62,212 nt of DNA from Hyphomicrobiales bacterium (GTDB lineage: Bacteria > Pseudomonadota > Alphaproteobacteria > Rhizobiales > Beijerinckiaceae), in contig CANGPL010000011.1 in the NCBI GenBank assembly GCA_947455725.1, positions 1 to 62,212 of the forward strand, in the 5' to 3' direction. Position numbers and translations under genes: made by a program. Of the stretch, positions 1 to 10,200 are shown piece after piece. Positions within the stretch are counted from its first letter, which is position 1. Each line of letters opens with the position of its first letter. The notes beneath the pieces are model-generated. The model was not told the origin of the DNA. It ran no database searches and saw only the letters and a list, made by a program, of their open reading frames with translations.

Positions 1-512
1 AGCCCCGCAATTTGGGTGGTACCTAGCGAACTTATTTTTAAAGAAGTGAGGCCGCTTATCTGTGAGGCGGTCAGCATACCAAGCTGTGTAGATGTTAAGG
101 CCGTCAACTGACCTAACGATAGATAACCAATATGCGCAGCACTGAGCTTGTTCAGATTGCTACCGATCTGCGCTGTACTAAGCGATCGAATCTCAGTTGA
201 GTTAAGCTCCGCAAACTGATTTCTTGTAGGGGCCATAATATCGGCCGAATTAAGGCCATTAAATTGACTAATATTCAATGAACCAAGCTGCCGAGCCGTC
301 AGTCCACATATCTGGGACGTAGTTAGTTTACCCAGCTGTGTCGACGATAAGCCGCGAATTGCCTGATTGCTTAGAAAAGTTATTTCAAATGGGGTCAGCC
401 CTAGGATCTGAGACGACGTCAATCCGGCAATATCAGTCGACGTCAACTCAGCAACTTTTGTTTTGGAAAGCTGGCCTATTTGCGACGAAGTAAGACCAAC
501 TAGAATTCCCAT
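1..512 (-). CDS. Octapeptide-repeat protein, 5' part only (C-terminus lies beyond the left edge)
   Basis: An open frame runs from an ATG at 512 to the left edge without a stop (170 codons). The start is preceded by a GGAG ribosome site 7-8 bases upstream. From residue 6 on, the protein is an almost uninterrupted series of about 20 eight-residue units of the form L-[TS]-x-x-Q-[IL]-x-[GAS], for example LTSSQILG, LTTSQICG and LTSTQLGM. One or two units carry small insertions near residue 115. Such short regular repeats suggest an elongated solenoid or adhesin-like rod. No signal peptide is visible, which would fit a type I secretion substrate like its neighbours, but the C-terminus needed to judge this is missing. 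I do not recognise a named family. Function unknown. Confidence 0.75.
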   Translation of the reverse strand, partial: MGILVGLTSSQIGQLSKTKVAELTSTDIAGLTSSQILGLTPFEITFLSNQAIRGLSSTQLGKLTTSQICGLTARQLGSLNISQFNGLNSADIMAPTRNQFAELNSTEIRSLSTAQIGSNLNKLSAAHIGYLSLGQLTALTSTQLGMLTASQISGLTSLKISSLGTTQIAG

Positions 513-795
513 TTTGAACTCCAGCTAAATTACGTTAATCCCTATAACCTGAACTACACGCACCAAATTGCAGGATAATTTATAAAATAAGTAAGACAGG
601 GTATCATTCAGAATATATTTAATCTCTAACGCCTGCCTTTAGCCAAGCTTTGGCAATTTCCGCCCCAAACGCTCAGTCCAATTCCAAATGCCCCGTTTGA
701 GCCAGCCCTAAATCGATGTATAAATCTATAATAGTTGGAAAAGTGTAGGCGAGCAACGAGAAAAATTATCAAAGATGGATGGCTTATAAAGTAAT
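513..795. other. Intergenic region, AT-rich
   Basis: About 280 bases between the octapeptide-repeat gene and the end of the RTX-like gene. It presumably holds the promoter of the repeat gene. I see no further open frame or RNA gene. Confidence 0.4.
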
Positions 796-2496
796 TTACT
801 TAAACCAAAGGAGTCCCGCACCGCCGGTTTGTGCCGGTGTAAACTCAACGGGTGTCGGAATGTGGGATTGGGTTAGGCCTGTAAAGGTTACCTTATCGAT
901 CAGGCTGCCGTCTCCATGCATATCAAGAACGAGCGTTGCTCCCTGATATCCTTGCGCACCATCATTGGCGACCCAACTCATACTGCTAGTCCCGGGGACC
1001 CACCCCCAAATGGAGACCTGTTCGTTTGGGGTACCCAATTGAGCTAAAGTGTAGTCGGTAATCGTCCCCCAAGTAGTGCTGTTACCCCTACCATCAATAA
1101 AAAACGTATCCCAGCCTGATCCGCCAGTTAGGAAGTTAGACCCCGTACCACCATCCAGAACATCGCTTCCTGCGCCACCATTTACCGCGTCGTCACCCCC
1201 GCCAACATTTAAGAAGTCGTTCTTGCTGGTACCCGCTACGATATCAGCGACCGCCTCTCCCAAATATTGATATTGGATATCATTAACCGGTCCACTATAG
1301 ATATCAGGCATCTCGCAGCTAGCAACACCTGACTTATTCACAGCAACAAGCTCATCCGTCACGGTTGAAGAAACGCCCAATGCGGATCCATCGCTGAATT
1401 GAATATCTTGTATGTTGGTGAGTTTATCATAAACATTATTACTGGAAACAATTGTTGTTCCGCCTAACGTTCCAATCCTAAAACTAGGTTGAGCGTCTGA
1501 AAAGACAACCGTATTCGTTCCAGCACCACCATCAATCGATTTGGAACCCACATTGGAATTAATAATATCGTCCCCGGACGTACCGGAAATAGCCATGTCA
1601 GCATTCGTTGAATTTATTAATTGTTTAACGTCAGCACTACCATCTGTGCCAAAAGCTGAATCAACCCAGTCCAATAGATGCTTTCGGCTTTCATCAACGC
1701 CTAATGTAAAATCATAAATCAAATTGCCATTTAAATTATTAGTTATTGTTGCTGATTTAATATCAAAATTAGACAAGGAAAAATAAAAATTTTGGAGCGA
1801 ATAACTTGGATCACCGCGATCACTCGACATTATTATATTTAAAATGTCTCCGAATGAAAACGGAAAATCGCCTACCAAGTTTAATGTATAATTTCTTGAG
1901 CAAACACTTATTTGATTTTCCGATAAATTAATCGTTATCGTGGATGCAACATCACCCGTATCAATTTTTAATTGGCTAATATGATAGCCGAACAGCTGAG
2001 AATTTATTTGTTCCGGAGTATAAGCATTGTTTTTAAGACCAATTATGAGCGAATCCATGACATTTAATGAATTTGGCAAAACTCCAACGATTGAAATTTT
2101 TTGAATACCAGATTGAAATTCCCAAATACTATTCGAAATTGAAATTGAAAAAATATTTATATTAGAGCAACCAAAAAGTATCGACGAGATTGTTCCGCTT
2201 GCTATTCCTGCCTCCAGACCGGCTTGAAAATTTGCAAATGTCAGGCTGTCATTTATATCTAAACTTATTTTAAATCCTAAGCCGGTTATATTTAAAAAGT
2301 AGCCTTGCGAATTATTAAATATAATGTTCGTTGAGTTTATGAAAACGGGCTGAAGGCTTTGAACTGGTTGCGGCAAGCTGTTAAAATCGACCAACCCCGG
2401 TAAAATAAGCTGGTCGTTTCGATGAACACTATCCTCTATAGGTACCAAGAGATGTGATGCGTCTAATTCCGCAGTATTGTAAGCTATAGCTGACAT
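796..2496 (-). CDS. Secreted RTX-like calcium-binding protein (type I secretion substrate)
   Basis: The 566-residue protein has no N-terminal signal peptide. Its N-terminal half (about 1-300) is rich in Asn, Ile and Ser and looks like beta-rich extracellular sequence with no recognised domain. Degenerate RTX (hemolysin-type, calcium-binding) motifs follow: GTSGDDIINS and SIDGGAGTN near 305-325, then NDFLNVGGGDDAVNGGAG and DVLDGGTGSNFLTGGSG near 430-460. The last 170 residues match the end of the 1273-residue protein encoded at 7223-11044 (shared YxGPV, DGGTGSNFLTG, GWD, TTW and TDY), which suggests a common secretion module read by the exporter at 3560-7148. A GGATC box precedes the ATG at 2496. 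Codon use is AT-rich. Function after secretion is unknown; adhesin or matrix protein is an inference. Confidence 0.8.
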   Translation of the reverse strand: MSAIAYNTAELDASHLLVPIEDSVHRNDQLILPGLVDFNSLPQPVQSLQPVFINSTNIIFNNSQGYFLNITGLGFKISLDINDSLTFANFQAGLEAGIASGTISSILFGCSNINIFSISISNSIWEFQSGIQKISIVGVLPNSLNVMDSLIIGLKNNAYTPEQINSQLFGYHISQLKIDTGDVASTITINLSENQISVCSRNYTLNLVGDFPFSFGDILNIIMSSDRGDPSYSLQNFYFSLSNFDIKSATITNNLNGNLIYDFTLGVDESRKHLLDWVDSAFGTDGSADVKQLINSTNADMAISGTSGDDIINSNVGSKSIDGGAGTNTVVFSDAQPSFRIGTLGGTTIVSSNNVYDKLTNIQDIQFSDGSALGVSSTVTDELVAVNKSGVASCEMPDIYSGPVNDIQYQYLGEAVADIVAGTSKNDFLNVGGGDDAVNGGAGSDVLDGGTGSNFLTGGSGWDTFFIDGRGNSTTWGTITDYTLAQLGTPNEQVSIWGWVPGTSSMSWVANDGAQGYQGATLVLDMHGDGSLIDKVTFTGLTQSHIPTPVEFTPAQTGGAGLLWFK

Positions 2497-2541
2497 GATT
2501 AAGATCCGTTTAGATTAATTAATTTAAAAGACATTATCAGT

Positions 2542-3288
2542 ATGTTACAAAAAAAGTATTATTTCAATAAATTTACTATTCTGCTTATAGTACAATTTTT
2601 TTCTCCTTGCGCTCAGAGTAGTGATAGCAGTAGTTTTTATATATCGATTGGAGCTCTAAAAACATCAAGTCTAGGAGCATTTGAACAGTTTTTAATTCAG
2701 AACGATCATGACGGTTCTGCCGGCTCAAATAACACGAATAGTCCTATAGGAGATAAATTTTCAAATTCTAAAAATCCACATAATATTAAGACAAATTTTC
2801 CTTGTGGCCTCGGCCTGATAGGTCAAGCTGGAATCCAAGAAGACTTAGAGTTTAATAATTTTCATACGCAACTGAGATTAGGATTATTGGGATTTTTTGA
2901 CTTTACACGCATATCCGCAAAGGCACCGACAGGTTGGGGCGTCTTTGCAGACACCATTGACGCTGTAGCAAGTAATAATATTAGTGCTAGCGGCGCATAT
3001 ACTGGCATACGAGCCTTTGAGTATAAGTCAAACTATTCGACGCAACGACTCTTTATCGAAATTGGAGCTATTCGATACAAAACATTTTCAAATTTGATTG
3101 CCGAGTCAACATCACTCAATTTCAATATGAGCGAAGAAAAGACTGCTATTTCGCCAATATTTATTGTGGAATATAGTTATAAGAATCGAAAATTTGAAAA
3201 AAATGAATTCATATCGGACCTATTAGTATTTCAATCACCTTATTTATTGAACATAGGTCTATCAATCGGGATTAAAAATAACTTCTGA
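2542..3288 (+). CDS. Putative exported outer-membrane beta-barrel protein, unknown function
   Basis: The 248-residue product begins with a basic N-terminus and a hydrophobic stretch (about residues 10-24) that looks like a signal peptide. The mature part alternates polar and hydrophobic residues, contains segments such as LRLGLLGFFDF, LFIEIGAIRYKTF and LNIGLSIGIKNNF, and ends in Phe, a common C-terminal signature of outer-membrane barrels. It lies inside the type I secretion locus, divergent from the RTX-like gene, with 45 bases between the two starts. The gene is strikingly AT-rich. It is too short and differently built to be the TolC channel. I do not recognise a family; a role in surface attachment of the secreted proteins is speculation. 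Confidence 0.55.
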   Translation: MLQKKYYFNKFTILLIVQFFSPCAQSSDSSSFYISIGALKTSSLGAFEQFLIQNDHDGSAGSNNTNSPIGDKFSNSKNPHNIKTNFPCGLGLIGQAGIQEDLEFNNFHTQLRLGLLGFFDFTRISAKAPTGWGVFADTIDAVASNNISASGAYTGIRAFEYKSNYSTQRLFIEIGAIRYKTFSNLIAESTSLNFNMSEEKTAISPIFIVEYSYKNRKFEKNEFISDLLVFQSPYLLNIGLSIGIKNNF

Positions 3289-3559
3289 TCAGTAGGCTAG
3301 ATAGCGAATGAATTTGTTTATTAGCTGTCCAATTCGATCTCAAAATTATGATCACTGGGCTATCATCGAGGCATGATGGTCTAAATTTAAACCGCTTCAG
3401 CCCGATAACTGAGTGATTTGCAGTGCAAGATTGCAATTAAAACTGCGTCTAAAAACAATGCACTTTACAAATTTTTCTATCAATAAGCGCAAACTGCCTA
3501 CATTCAATCAAGTCCGCTCAACCTAGGATAGAATACACATATAATTCTTTATATGAGCG

Positions 3560-5011
3560 CTAATTCTCCTTAAACGAGTTATGACGGAGTTCCAAAAGGC
3601 TAGACAAAAAATACTCAATTAAACGCCGTGATCCCGTCTTAATCTCAACGCTAACCGTCATACCGACTGATAATGGAATATCCGTACCATTATTTGAGGT
3701 TAGACTTGAAATTTTCAAATCAATCGGGAACACTAGATTTTTATGCACCTCGCTGCCACCCGGGAGGCTACTATCGATGGAGCGCTGAGGAAACCTCGAC
3801 TTATTTTCTAAGTCAGATAGGTCAAATGAATCTTTACTGACCCGAGTAATCTCTGCCGATATCATGCCATATTTTGTGAACGGAAACATATCAACTTTTA
3901 TGGCTGCATCTTGGCCTTCGTGTACGAAGCCGCCCTCTCTATTTTCGACATAGGCTTGAACGACGAACTCAGTATTATCCGGGACTACACGTGCCAACTC
4001 CTGACCAGCAAGCACAATCTGTTCGTCTGAGAAAATCGTCATACCCGTTATGAAACCGTCAGTCGTCGATTTGATCGTGTTATTCTGTATTTTTATTTCA
4101 TCCTTATTGATCGACATTTGCAGTTCGTTTATCTTCTTATATAGATCCTGCAATTTTTCATTGTTTTCAGCGACAATTGCCTCAATATTTTTGTCATAAT
4201 CAGCTGTAATCAACTGAATATTTTTATCGGCTTCTTCAACTTGACCCCTGTAATTTAAAAGGTTGATGTATTGGGTCTGATATCCCTCCCTTGCCTGAAG
4301 TAAACCAACCAAGTTACCCGTTTTATTATCATATAGATTTGAAAATACACCAATTCGTTCTTGAAGGACCTCAAGTAGATCATTTGTTGACGCTACCATA
4401 TTAAGAAATTTATTTTTTTCTGAAATCTTTTGTTCTTTTTGGCTCTTCGAGAAATTTCTTAACACAATAATTTTATTGACTGACTCCTTATAGAATTCCA
4501 TCTCCCTAAAACAAACGTTCTCGTATGCTAACCCTACACACTCGACGGATTTGGATTGATCATTAAAATCAATTGTATATTTATTAACCGCTGTCCGACG
4601 CACGGCTTCTTTTTCAAATGTAAATTTTTGCAATTTTAGTGCTTCTAACTCTTTAGATACCTCGCGGCTATCTAAAATAAAAAGCGTTTCACCTGAGCGG
4701 ACAAACTGACCATTCTTAACCAAAACTTTCGCGATGCGGGCGGTTTCGAGAGCCTGAACAATATTAACTCGGTTCACCGGCAATACTTTGCCGTAAGCAA
4801 TCGTAATTATATCCGTAAAAGAAAAATATGACCAAAGAAGTGCAAGCGCAAAAAACACGCAAATCAGGATCATTAGAATGACGTTTGTCGGCGAGTTGGG
4901 TGTCTCTGTTAATTCTAACACAGACGGCAGAAACTGATAGTCGCCCCTATTGCGCAACAACACTTTCGAGCCGGAGAAATATCTCTTTAACCTTATTAAA
5001 AACGTCTCCAT
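3560..5011 (-). CDS. Type I secretion membrane fusion (adaptor) protein, HlyD family
   Basis: HlyD-type periplasmic adaptor that would bridge the inner-membrane ABC exporter and a TolC-like channel. I take the ATG at 5011, one base after the stop of the exporter gene; an upstream in-frame ATG at 5065 would add 18 residues overlapping that gene. The 483-residue product shows the HlyD N-terminal anchor FLPSVLELTETP before one membrane helix (about 43-66), a lipoyl-like segment with VLVKNGQFVRSGETLF, a long alpha-helical hairpin (about 120-310) and a C-terminal beta-barrel part with GMTVSVEIKTGSRR near the end. Length and order fit the family. It is translationally coupled to the exporter. No TolC gene lies in the window. 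Confidence 0.92.
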   Translation of the reverse strand: METFLIRLKRYFSGSKVLLRNRGDYQFLPSVLELTETPNSPTNVILMILICVFFALALLWSYFSFTDIITIAYGKVLPVNRVNIVQALETARIAKVLVKNGQFVRSGETLFILDSREVSKELEALKLQKFTFEKEAVRRTAVNKYTIDFNDQSKSVECVGLAYENVCFREMEFYKESVNKIIVLRNFSKSQKEQKISEKNKFLNMVASTNDLLEVLQERIGVFSNLYDNKTGNLVGLLQAREGYQTQYINLLNYRGQVEEADKNIQLITADYDKNIEAIVAENNEKLQDLYKKINELQMSINKDEIKIQNNTIKSTTDGFITGMTIFSDEQIVLAGQELARVVPDNTEFVVQAYVENREGGFVHEGQDAAIKVDMFPFTKYGMISAEITRVSKDSFDLSDLENKSRFPQRSIDSSLPGGSEVHKNLVFPIDLKISSLTSNNGTDIPLSVGMTVSVEIKTGSRRLIEYFLSSLLELRHNSFKEN

Positions 5012-5012
5012 T

Positions 5013-7148
5013 TTATACGTTCCTAAAATTCTGTAGGCTCCAGAGATTTTTATATATGCCCCCATTCCTATTCAGCAAAGCTTCATGAGTTCCAGCTTCT
5101 ACAATATTTCCCTCACTCACCCCGAAAATCAAATCGCAATTACGAACTGCGGCCAATCTATGTGCAATAATGATGACGGTGCGCCCCTTAACAATATGAG
5201 ACATATTGTCTTGAATAATTCGTTCGCTCTCGTAATCCAGCGCGCTCGTCGCTTCATCAAAAATAATTATGGGTGGGTTCGTCGACATCGCTCGGGCGAT
5301 AGCTATGCGTTGCCTTTGGCCGCCCGACAAATTTACGCCGCGCTCCTCGACAATCGTATCGTAGCCCTTAGGCATTTTTACAATAAACTCGTGAGCACCC
5401 GACAGAATTGCCAGCTGAATAACCTGCTGACGAGACAGCAGCGGATTTGCTAGCGCGATATTTTCATGGATTGTGCTATTAAAAAGCAAATTTTCCTGCA
5501 ATACGACGCCAATATTTTTCCTGACCCAGGAAGGATTCACGTGGGCAAGATCATTGTTGTCGATGAGTATTTGACCACTTATCGGCAAATATAGCCGCTG
5601 AACCAATTTTGCGATTGTCGACTTACCTGACCCCGATGCACCGACAAAGCCAATGACTTGTCCCGGCTTAATCGTAAAACTGATATCCTTCAATACCGGT
5701 TTAGTATCCGTATTATACGAAAAAGTTACATTCTTAAATTCAATCAACCCCTTCGGCGCAGGTAGATAAACATCGGACAGAGACGTTGATTCCTTCGGAG
5801 CATTTAAAATATCACCCAAGCGATCAACTGAGGTTTTAACCTGCTGAAAGTCCTGCCAAAGCTGAGAGAGACGAAGGATCGGTTGAACAAGTTGCCCGGA
5901 AATCATGTTGAACGCGATGAGTTCGCCTACTGTCAAACTGCCATCAAGAACAGCGTAAGCACCTAAAAAAAGCAAAATGGCACTGAATAATTTATTTATA
6001 TACAGAATGAGATTTTGTCCAAGGAGTCCCATGCGATTTACACTGAAGGACGATCTTACATAAGCCGCGAGACGATCCTCCCACTCGCTAGCCGTGTATG
6101 GCTCAACCGCTAAAGACTTAATTGTTAAAATACCAACGATTGATTCAACTAAATATTGCTGGGACATTGCTCCCATATTGAATTTCTGAGCAATTCGGCT
6201 CTGAAGAATTGGACCAACAAAGAAAGCTACAAGAAAATAGCAGGGAAAAGATAAGAGCACCAACAGTGTAAGTTTCAACGAGTAAAATGTTAATACCGCA
6301 ATAAAAATAAATGAAAAAGTTACGTCAATAATCGAAAACAAACCCTGCCCGGTCAAAAAGGTACGGATCGCTTCGAGTTCACGGACTCGAGCAACAGTTT
6401 GCCCTGCTGAGCGTTTCTCAAAATAACTGATATTTAATGATAATAAATGTCTGAATAGCCTCTGACCCAGTTCAACGTCGATGCGATTGGAAGTATGGGA
6501 CAGTTCAAAACTTCGAAGGTATTGCAACAACACATCAAAGAATCCGAGAACTAACAATCCAATGAAAACGGAATATAAAGTAGAGATACTTTGGTGGGAC
6601 AAAACCTTGTCGATTACAATTTGGAAGAACAGCGGTGTAACTAAAGCGAATAACTGTACAAATACAGACGCAAGTAACACATTGAATAGAGATGCTCTAT
6701 AGCGATACAAAAATGGTATGAACCAATAAAAATTAAATAACTCACTATTATTTTTGAGAATTTTAAATCTTTTAGCAACTAATATGACATCTTTCGTGAT
6801 CATTTCAAATAGTTGATCATCTTCTATATTGTGGCCGACCCGGGTTATGGGATCAATATAGCGAAAAAATCTATTCTCATAATAGCCGGTGTAGATTAGA
6901 TATCTGCCATCTATCGTCTTTATTATGCAGGGAACGGGGAGCTTTTTAAGACGCTCTAGATCAATGCCTTTAGCGATTTTACTTTTCAGATCAATATTTT
7001 TGAATGCACGACTTATTTCGATTTCACCAATATCGTGACTTTTAATTCCTAAATCACTTTTGAGGTTCTCGGTATCGACAACGATTGAGTAAAACTGTGC
7101 AATTCCTACGACAGCCTCGAGCGCCCCATTCGATACATCAACGTCCAT
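5013..7148 (-). CDS. Type I secretion ABC exporter, HlyB-like (permease fused to ATPase, degenerate C39-like domain)
   Basis: The 711-residue inner-membrane exporter has three parts. Residues 1-130 resemble a C39 peptidase-like domain, but the catalytic Cys is absent and the usual His position reads GRYLIY, as in HlyB-type domains that bind rather than cut the substrate. A membrane domain of about six helices spans about 150-430. The ATPase domain has Walker A GASGSGKST (about 501-509), signature LSGGQRQR (about 604), Walker B IIIFDEATSALD (about 630) and the H-loop AHR (about 661). The missing peptidase residues agree with RTX substrates that keep their C-terminal signal. It follows the large substrate gene after a 74-base gap with a hairpin and is coupled to the HlyD gene. 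Confidence 0.94.
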   Translation of the reverse strand: MDVDVSNGALEAVVGIAQFYSIVVDTENLKSDLGIKSHDIGEIEISRAFKNIDLKSKIAKGIDLERLKKLPVPCIIKTIDGRYLIYTGYYENRFFRYIDPITRVGHNIEDDQLFEMITKDVILVAKRFKILKNNSELFNFYWFIPFLYRYRASLFNVLLASVFVQLFALVTPLFFQIVIDKVLSHQSISTLYSVFIGLLVLGFFDVLLQYLRSFELSHTSNRIDVELGQRLFRHLLSLNISYFEKRSAGQTVARVRELEAIRTFLTGQGLFSIIDVTFSFIFIAVLTFYSLKLTLLVLLSFPCYFLVAFFVGPILQSRIAQKFNMGAMSQQYLVESIVGILTIKSLAVEPYTASEWEDRLAAYVRSSFSVNRMGLLGQNLILYINKLFSAILLFLGAYAVLDGSLTVGELIAFNMISGQLVQPILRLSQLWQDFQQVKTSVDRLGDILNAPKESTSLSDVYLPAPKGLIEFKNVTFSYNTDTKPVLKDISFTIKPGQVIGFVGASGSGKSTIAKLVQRLYLPISGQILIDNNDLAHVNPSWVRKNIGVVLQENLLFNSTIHENIALANPLLSRQQVIQLAILSGAHEFIVKMPKGYDTIVEERGVNLSGGQRQRIAIARAMSTNPPIIIFDEATSALDYESERIIQDNMSHIVKGRTVIIIAHRLAAVRNCDLIFGVSEGNIVEAGTHEALLNRNGGIYKNLWSLQNFRNV

Positions 7149-7171
7149 TTTTAAATAATCCGAAAAAATGA

Positions 7172-7199
7172 AAGAGGGGCTGACTAATCAACCCCTCTT
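7172..7199 (-). terminator. Hairpin between substrate and exporter genes (likely attenuator)
   Basis: The arms AAGAGGGG (7172-7179) and CCCCTCTT (7192-7199) pair perfectly, and the inner TGA/TCA can add three more pairs around a four-base loop. Read on the minus strand the hairpin is followed by a T-rich stretch. It sits between the stop of the 1273-residue substrate gene and the start of the exporter gene, so partial termination would give much substrate and little exporter. This is an inference from sequence. Confidence 0.7.
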
Positions 7200-7222
7200 A
7201 ATCCAACTCAATATTTAGATTT

Positions 7223-10200
7223 TTACTTAACCCAGATCAGACCGTAATTCTGACCAATTTGAGTTGAGGTCGATTCCGTCACAAGCGATTGCATCTGCGC
7301 TACTGACTTGCCGCTGAATGTCACGCTGGCATCGATATGCGAGTCGCCATGAAGAGAAATATTCATGGTCGCCCCAGTATAGCCAGTTGCACCGGCATTT
7401 TCGACCCAGCTAATCTTAGCAACGTTTGGATCAAAACTACCAGGGGTGAAGATAGCAACCTGCTCATTAGCGAGGAAGTTTGCATCGTTAATATAGTAGT
7501 CGGTAACAGTCGACCACGTCGTTCCCGAGCCCCTCAAATCAACGAAGAACCGATCCCAACCAGCATTACCGGTAAGGAAGTTCGAACCCGTGCCACCATC
7601 AATGACGTCGGTGCTGCTTCCACCAGCAATTGCATCGGTACCCGTGCCACCCTTCAGGAAGTCACCATTATTGTCACCGATGATAACATTCAAATCATTC
7701 GACGAGGCAATATATTGCTTGGACAATCCAGAGACAGGTCCCGTGTAATCATCAAATGCGGTCGGTACTCCGTTCACACTTGTAATATTGCCGGAGTCGG
7801 TAATCGTATAACCATTCGCTAGGTATTGCGCATCCGTCGAGTCAGACAGAGCAGTCGCAATGTTAGCTGCGGTATCGGAGATCGCTACATTTAAAGTACC
7901 TTCACCGATCATACCCTCAAGGTCATGCAACTGGCTGATGGTTGCTGTCCCTACCACATTGATAATCAAGCTATTAGGTAGGTTACCAGAATAGCCCACA
8001 ATGTTGCTCGCCGTATCCGTTACTGAATTGAATGTGACGGAACCGGTCGTTGCAGCTTGAAGCGAGGTAATCAGAGCAATGTTCGCCGAATCTGTCACCG
8101 TTATCGAGTAGTTATTACCCGTTTCGGTAAGCACAGATAGGTTAGCCGCCGTATCGACGATCGTTGCCGTAACAGCGCCTGTAGTCAATGCAGCGATCGT
8201 ATTTGCGTCTGACGTCGTAATTTGATCGTCTGTCACCGTTACGGTATGCGAACCACTGACATAGCTACCAGAATTGACCGTTAAATCAGCCGCTGTATCC
8301 ATGACGGTACCGTATGTAAACGTACCTGCCGTATTGCCAAAAACAGTATCCAGCTCAGTTATGGATGCGGCGTCTGTAACATTAACATCGACCGAATTGA
8401 CAACAAAAGAGCCGCCGTCGAGGTCATCAAGCAGGTTAGCAATCGTATCCGAAATCGCTGTATATGCGACCTGACCCGATGTTGCTGCCGTAATCGTCGT
8501 CAATTCAGCGATGGTCGCGGGGTCCGTAACCGATATCGTGTATACGTTCGTTCCTAAAAGCGTAGCGAGGTTGGCGGCCGTATCGGTAACCGTGGCAACG
8601 ACACCCATGGCCGTCTTAGCGTAGATCGCATTAGCTGTCGCAGCATCAATCGTTGCGTCAGACACGGTGATCAAAAATGCATTATTGGTCTCGGTAATGG
8701 CTGCAAGGTTAGCAGCCGTGTCCGTAACCGATGCTGATACGACCCCTGTGGTCAATGCGGCAAGTGAAACCGCATCGGCAGCAGTAATCTCCGCATCCGT
8801 TACCGTTACAGCATGGTCACCCGTTACATATCCGCCAGCATTGGCCAACAGATTGGCTGATGTATCGGCAACTTCGCCATAAACGAACGTGCCAGTTGTA
8901 AGTGCAGCAATGGTTGTCAAATCTGCAATCGCTGCAGCATCGCTAACCGTAACGTTCACCGAACCATTAACGTAGCCGCCGGCATTGGCCACAAGAATAG
9001 CAGGCGTATCCGTGATATCGGAATAAACGATTGCCACCGTTGTATAGCCGTCGATCGTGGCCAACTGGGCAAGGGTAGCCGCATCGGTCACCGTCACGGC
9101 CGTGGTCGTTTCGTACGTAGCTGATCCAGCGGCCGCCAAATTTGCAGCGCTATCAACGATGTGAGTACAAACGAGTGTTGTAGCACCAGATGCCCTGTCA
9201 ATCGCCGTTAATTGAGCGATTGTTACCTGATCTGTAATGGTTACCGTTGTCGCACCCGTCACATAGGTTCCAGCACCATCGTTCGTGGCAGCATCTGCGG
9301 CCAAGTTAACAGCCGTATCAGTAACCGATGGGCAAGCGATGGTTCCGGTCGTCGCGGCATCAACCAAGGCCAAATCGGCGATCGTAGCTGCATCAGAAAC
9401 CGTCACCGCGTAGGCATTACCCGTTCCAGTCAAGGTAATGAGGTTGGCGATTGTGTCAGCCACTGTCGCCGTAACAACGCCATCTGTGAGGGCATCAATC
9501 ACGTTGGCGTTTGCGGCAGTTATGCTTGTATCACTTACCGCGACGTCGGTAGCAGATCCGACATATGACAAACCCAGCGTGGCGGTAATATTCGCATAGG
9601 TATCACTTATCGAATAAACCAATCCACCGGTCGTATTGTATCCGTGGATGGTATCCAAGTCTGCGATGCTAATCGCATCCGATACCGTTACATTAGTTCC
9701 AGCAGTAACATATGTCCCAGCATCCGCGACCAAGTTTGTGGCCGTGTCCGTAATATCCGTGTAAACGAGCGTGCCAGTAACAACCGCATCGATTCCCGTT
9801 AATTGAGCGATCGACGCCGCATCGCTTACCGTGACATTGCCAGTTGCAGTTGGGATATACGTTCCAGCGTTCGTATTGGTCGCCGCGTCGGCTGCCAAAT
9901 TCGCTGCCTCATCGGTGATATCAGCAACCGTAATCGTGTTGCCCGACTTAATCACACCCGTTATTGTCGTTAATTGAGCGATCGTAGCCGCGTCCGAAAC
10001 AGTAACCGTGTAATCCTGATACGTAGCTAAAATTGAACTCGAAATATTATCAACCAGATTAGCGGCCGTATCTGATACGGTAGCTTTAACCGTTCCTGTT
10101 GTTGTCGCTTGAATGAGACTCGCGACCGCAGCAGTTACTGTATCCGACACAGTAATCGTGGACATACCTGCATTCGACATCGACTGTAGGTTAGCACTCG

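Noticed and set aside
1-512. 24-base periodicity as an iteron or CRISPR-like array
   Set aside because: The period is carried by the protein pattern; the DNA copies are too diverged for iterons and no spacers exist.
5012-5065. Upstream ATG at 5065 as HlyD start
   Set aside because: It would overlap the exporter gene by 53 bases and lacks a better ribosome site; the ATG at 5011 sits right after the exporter stop.
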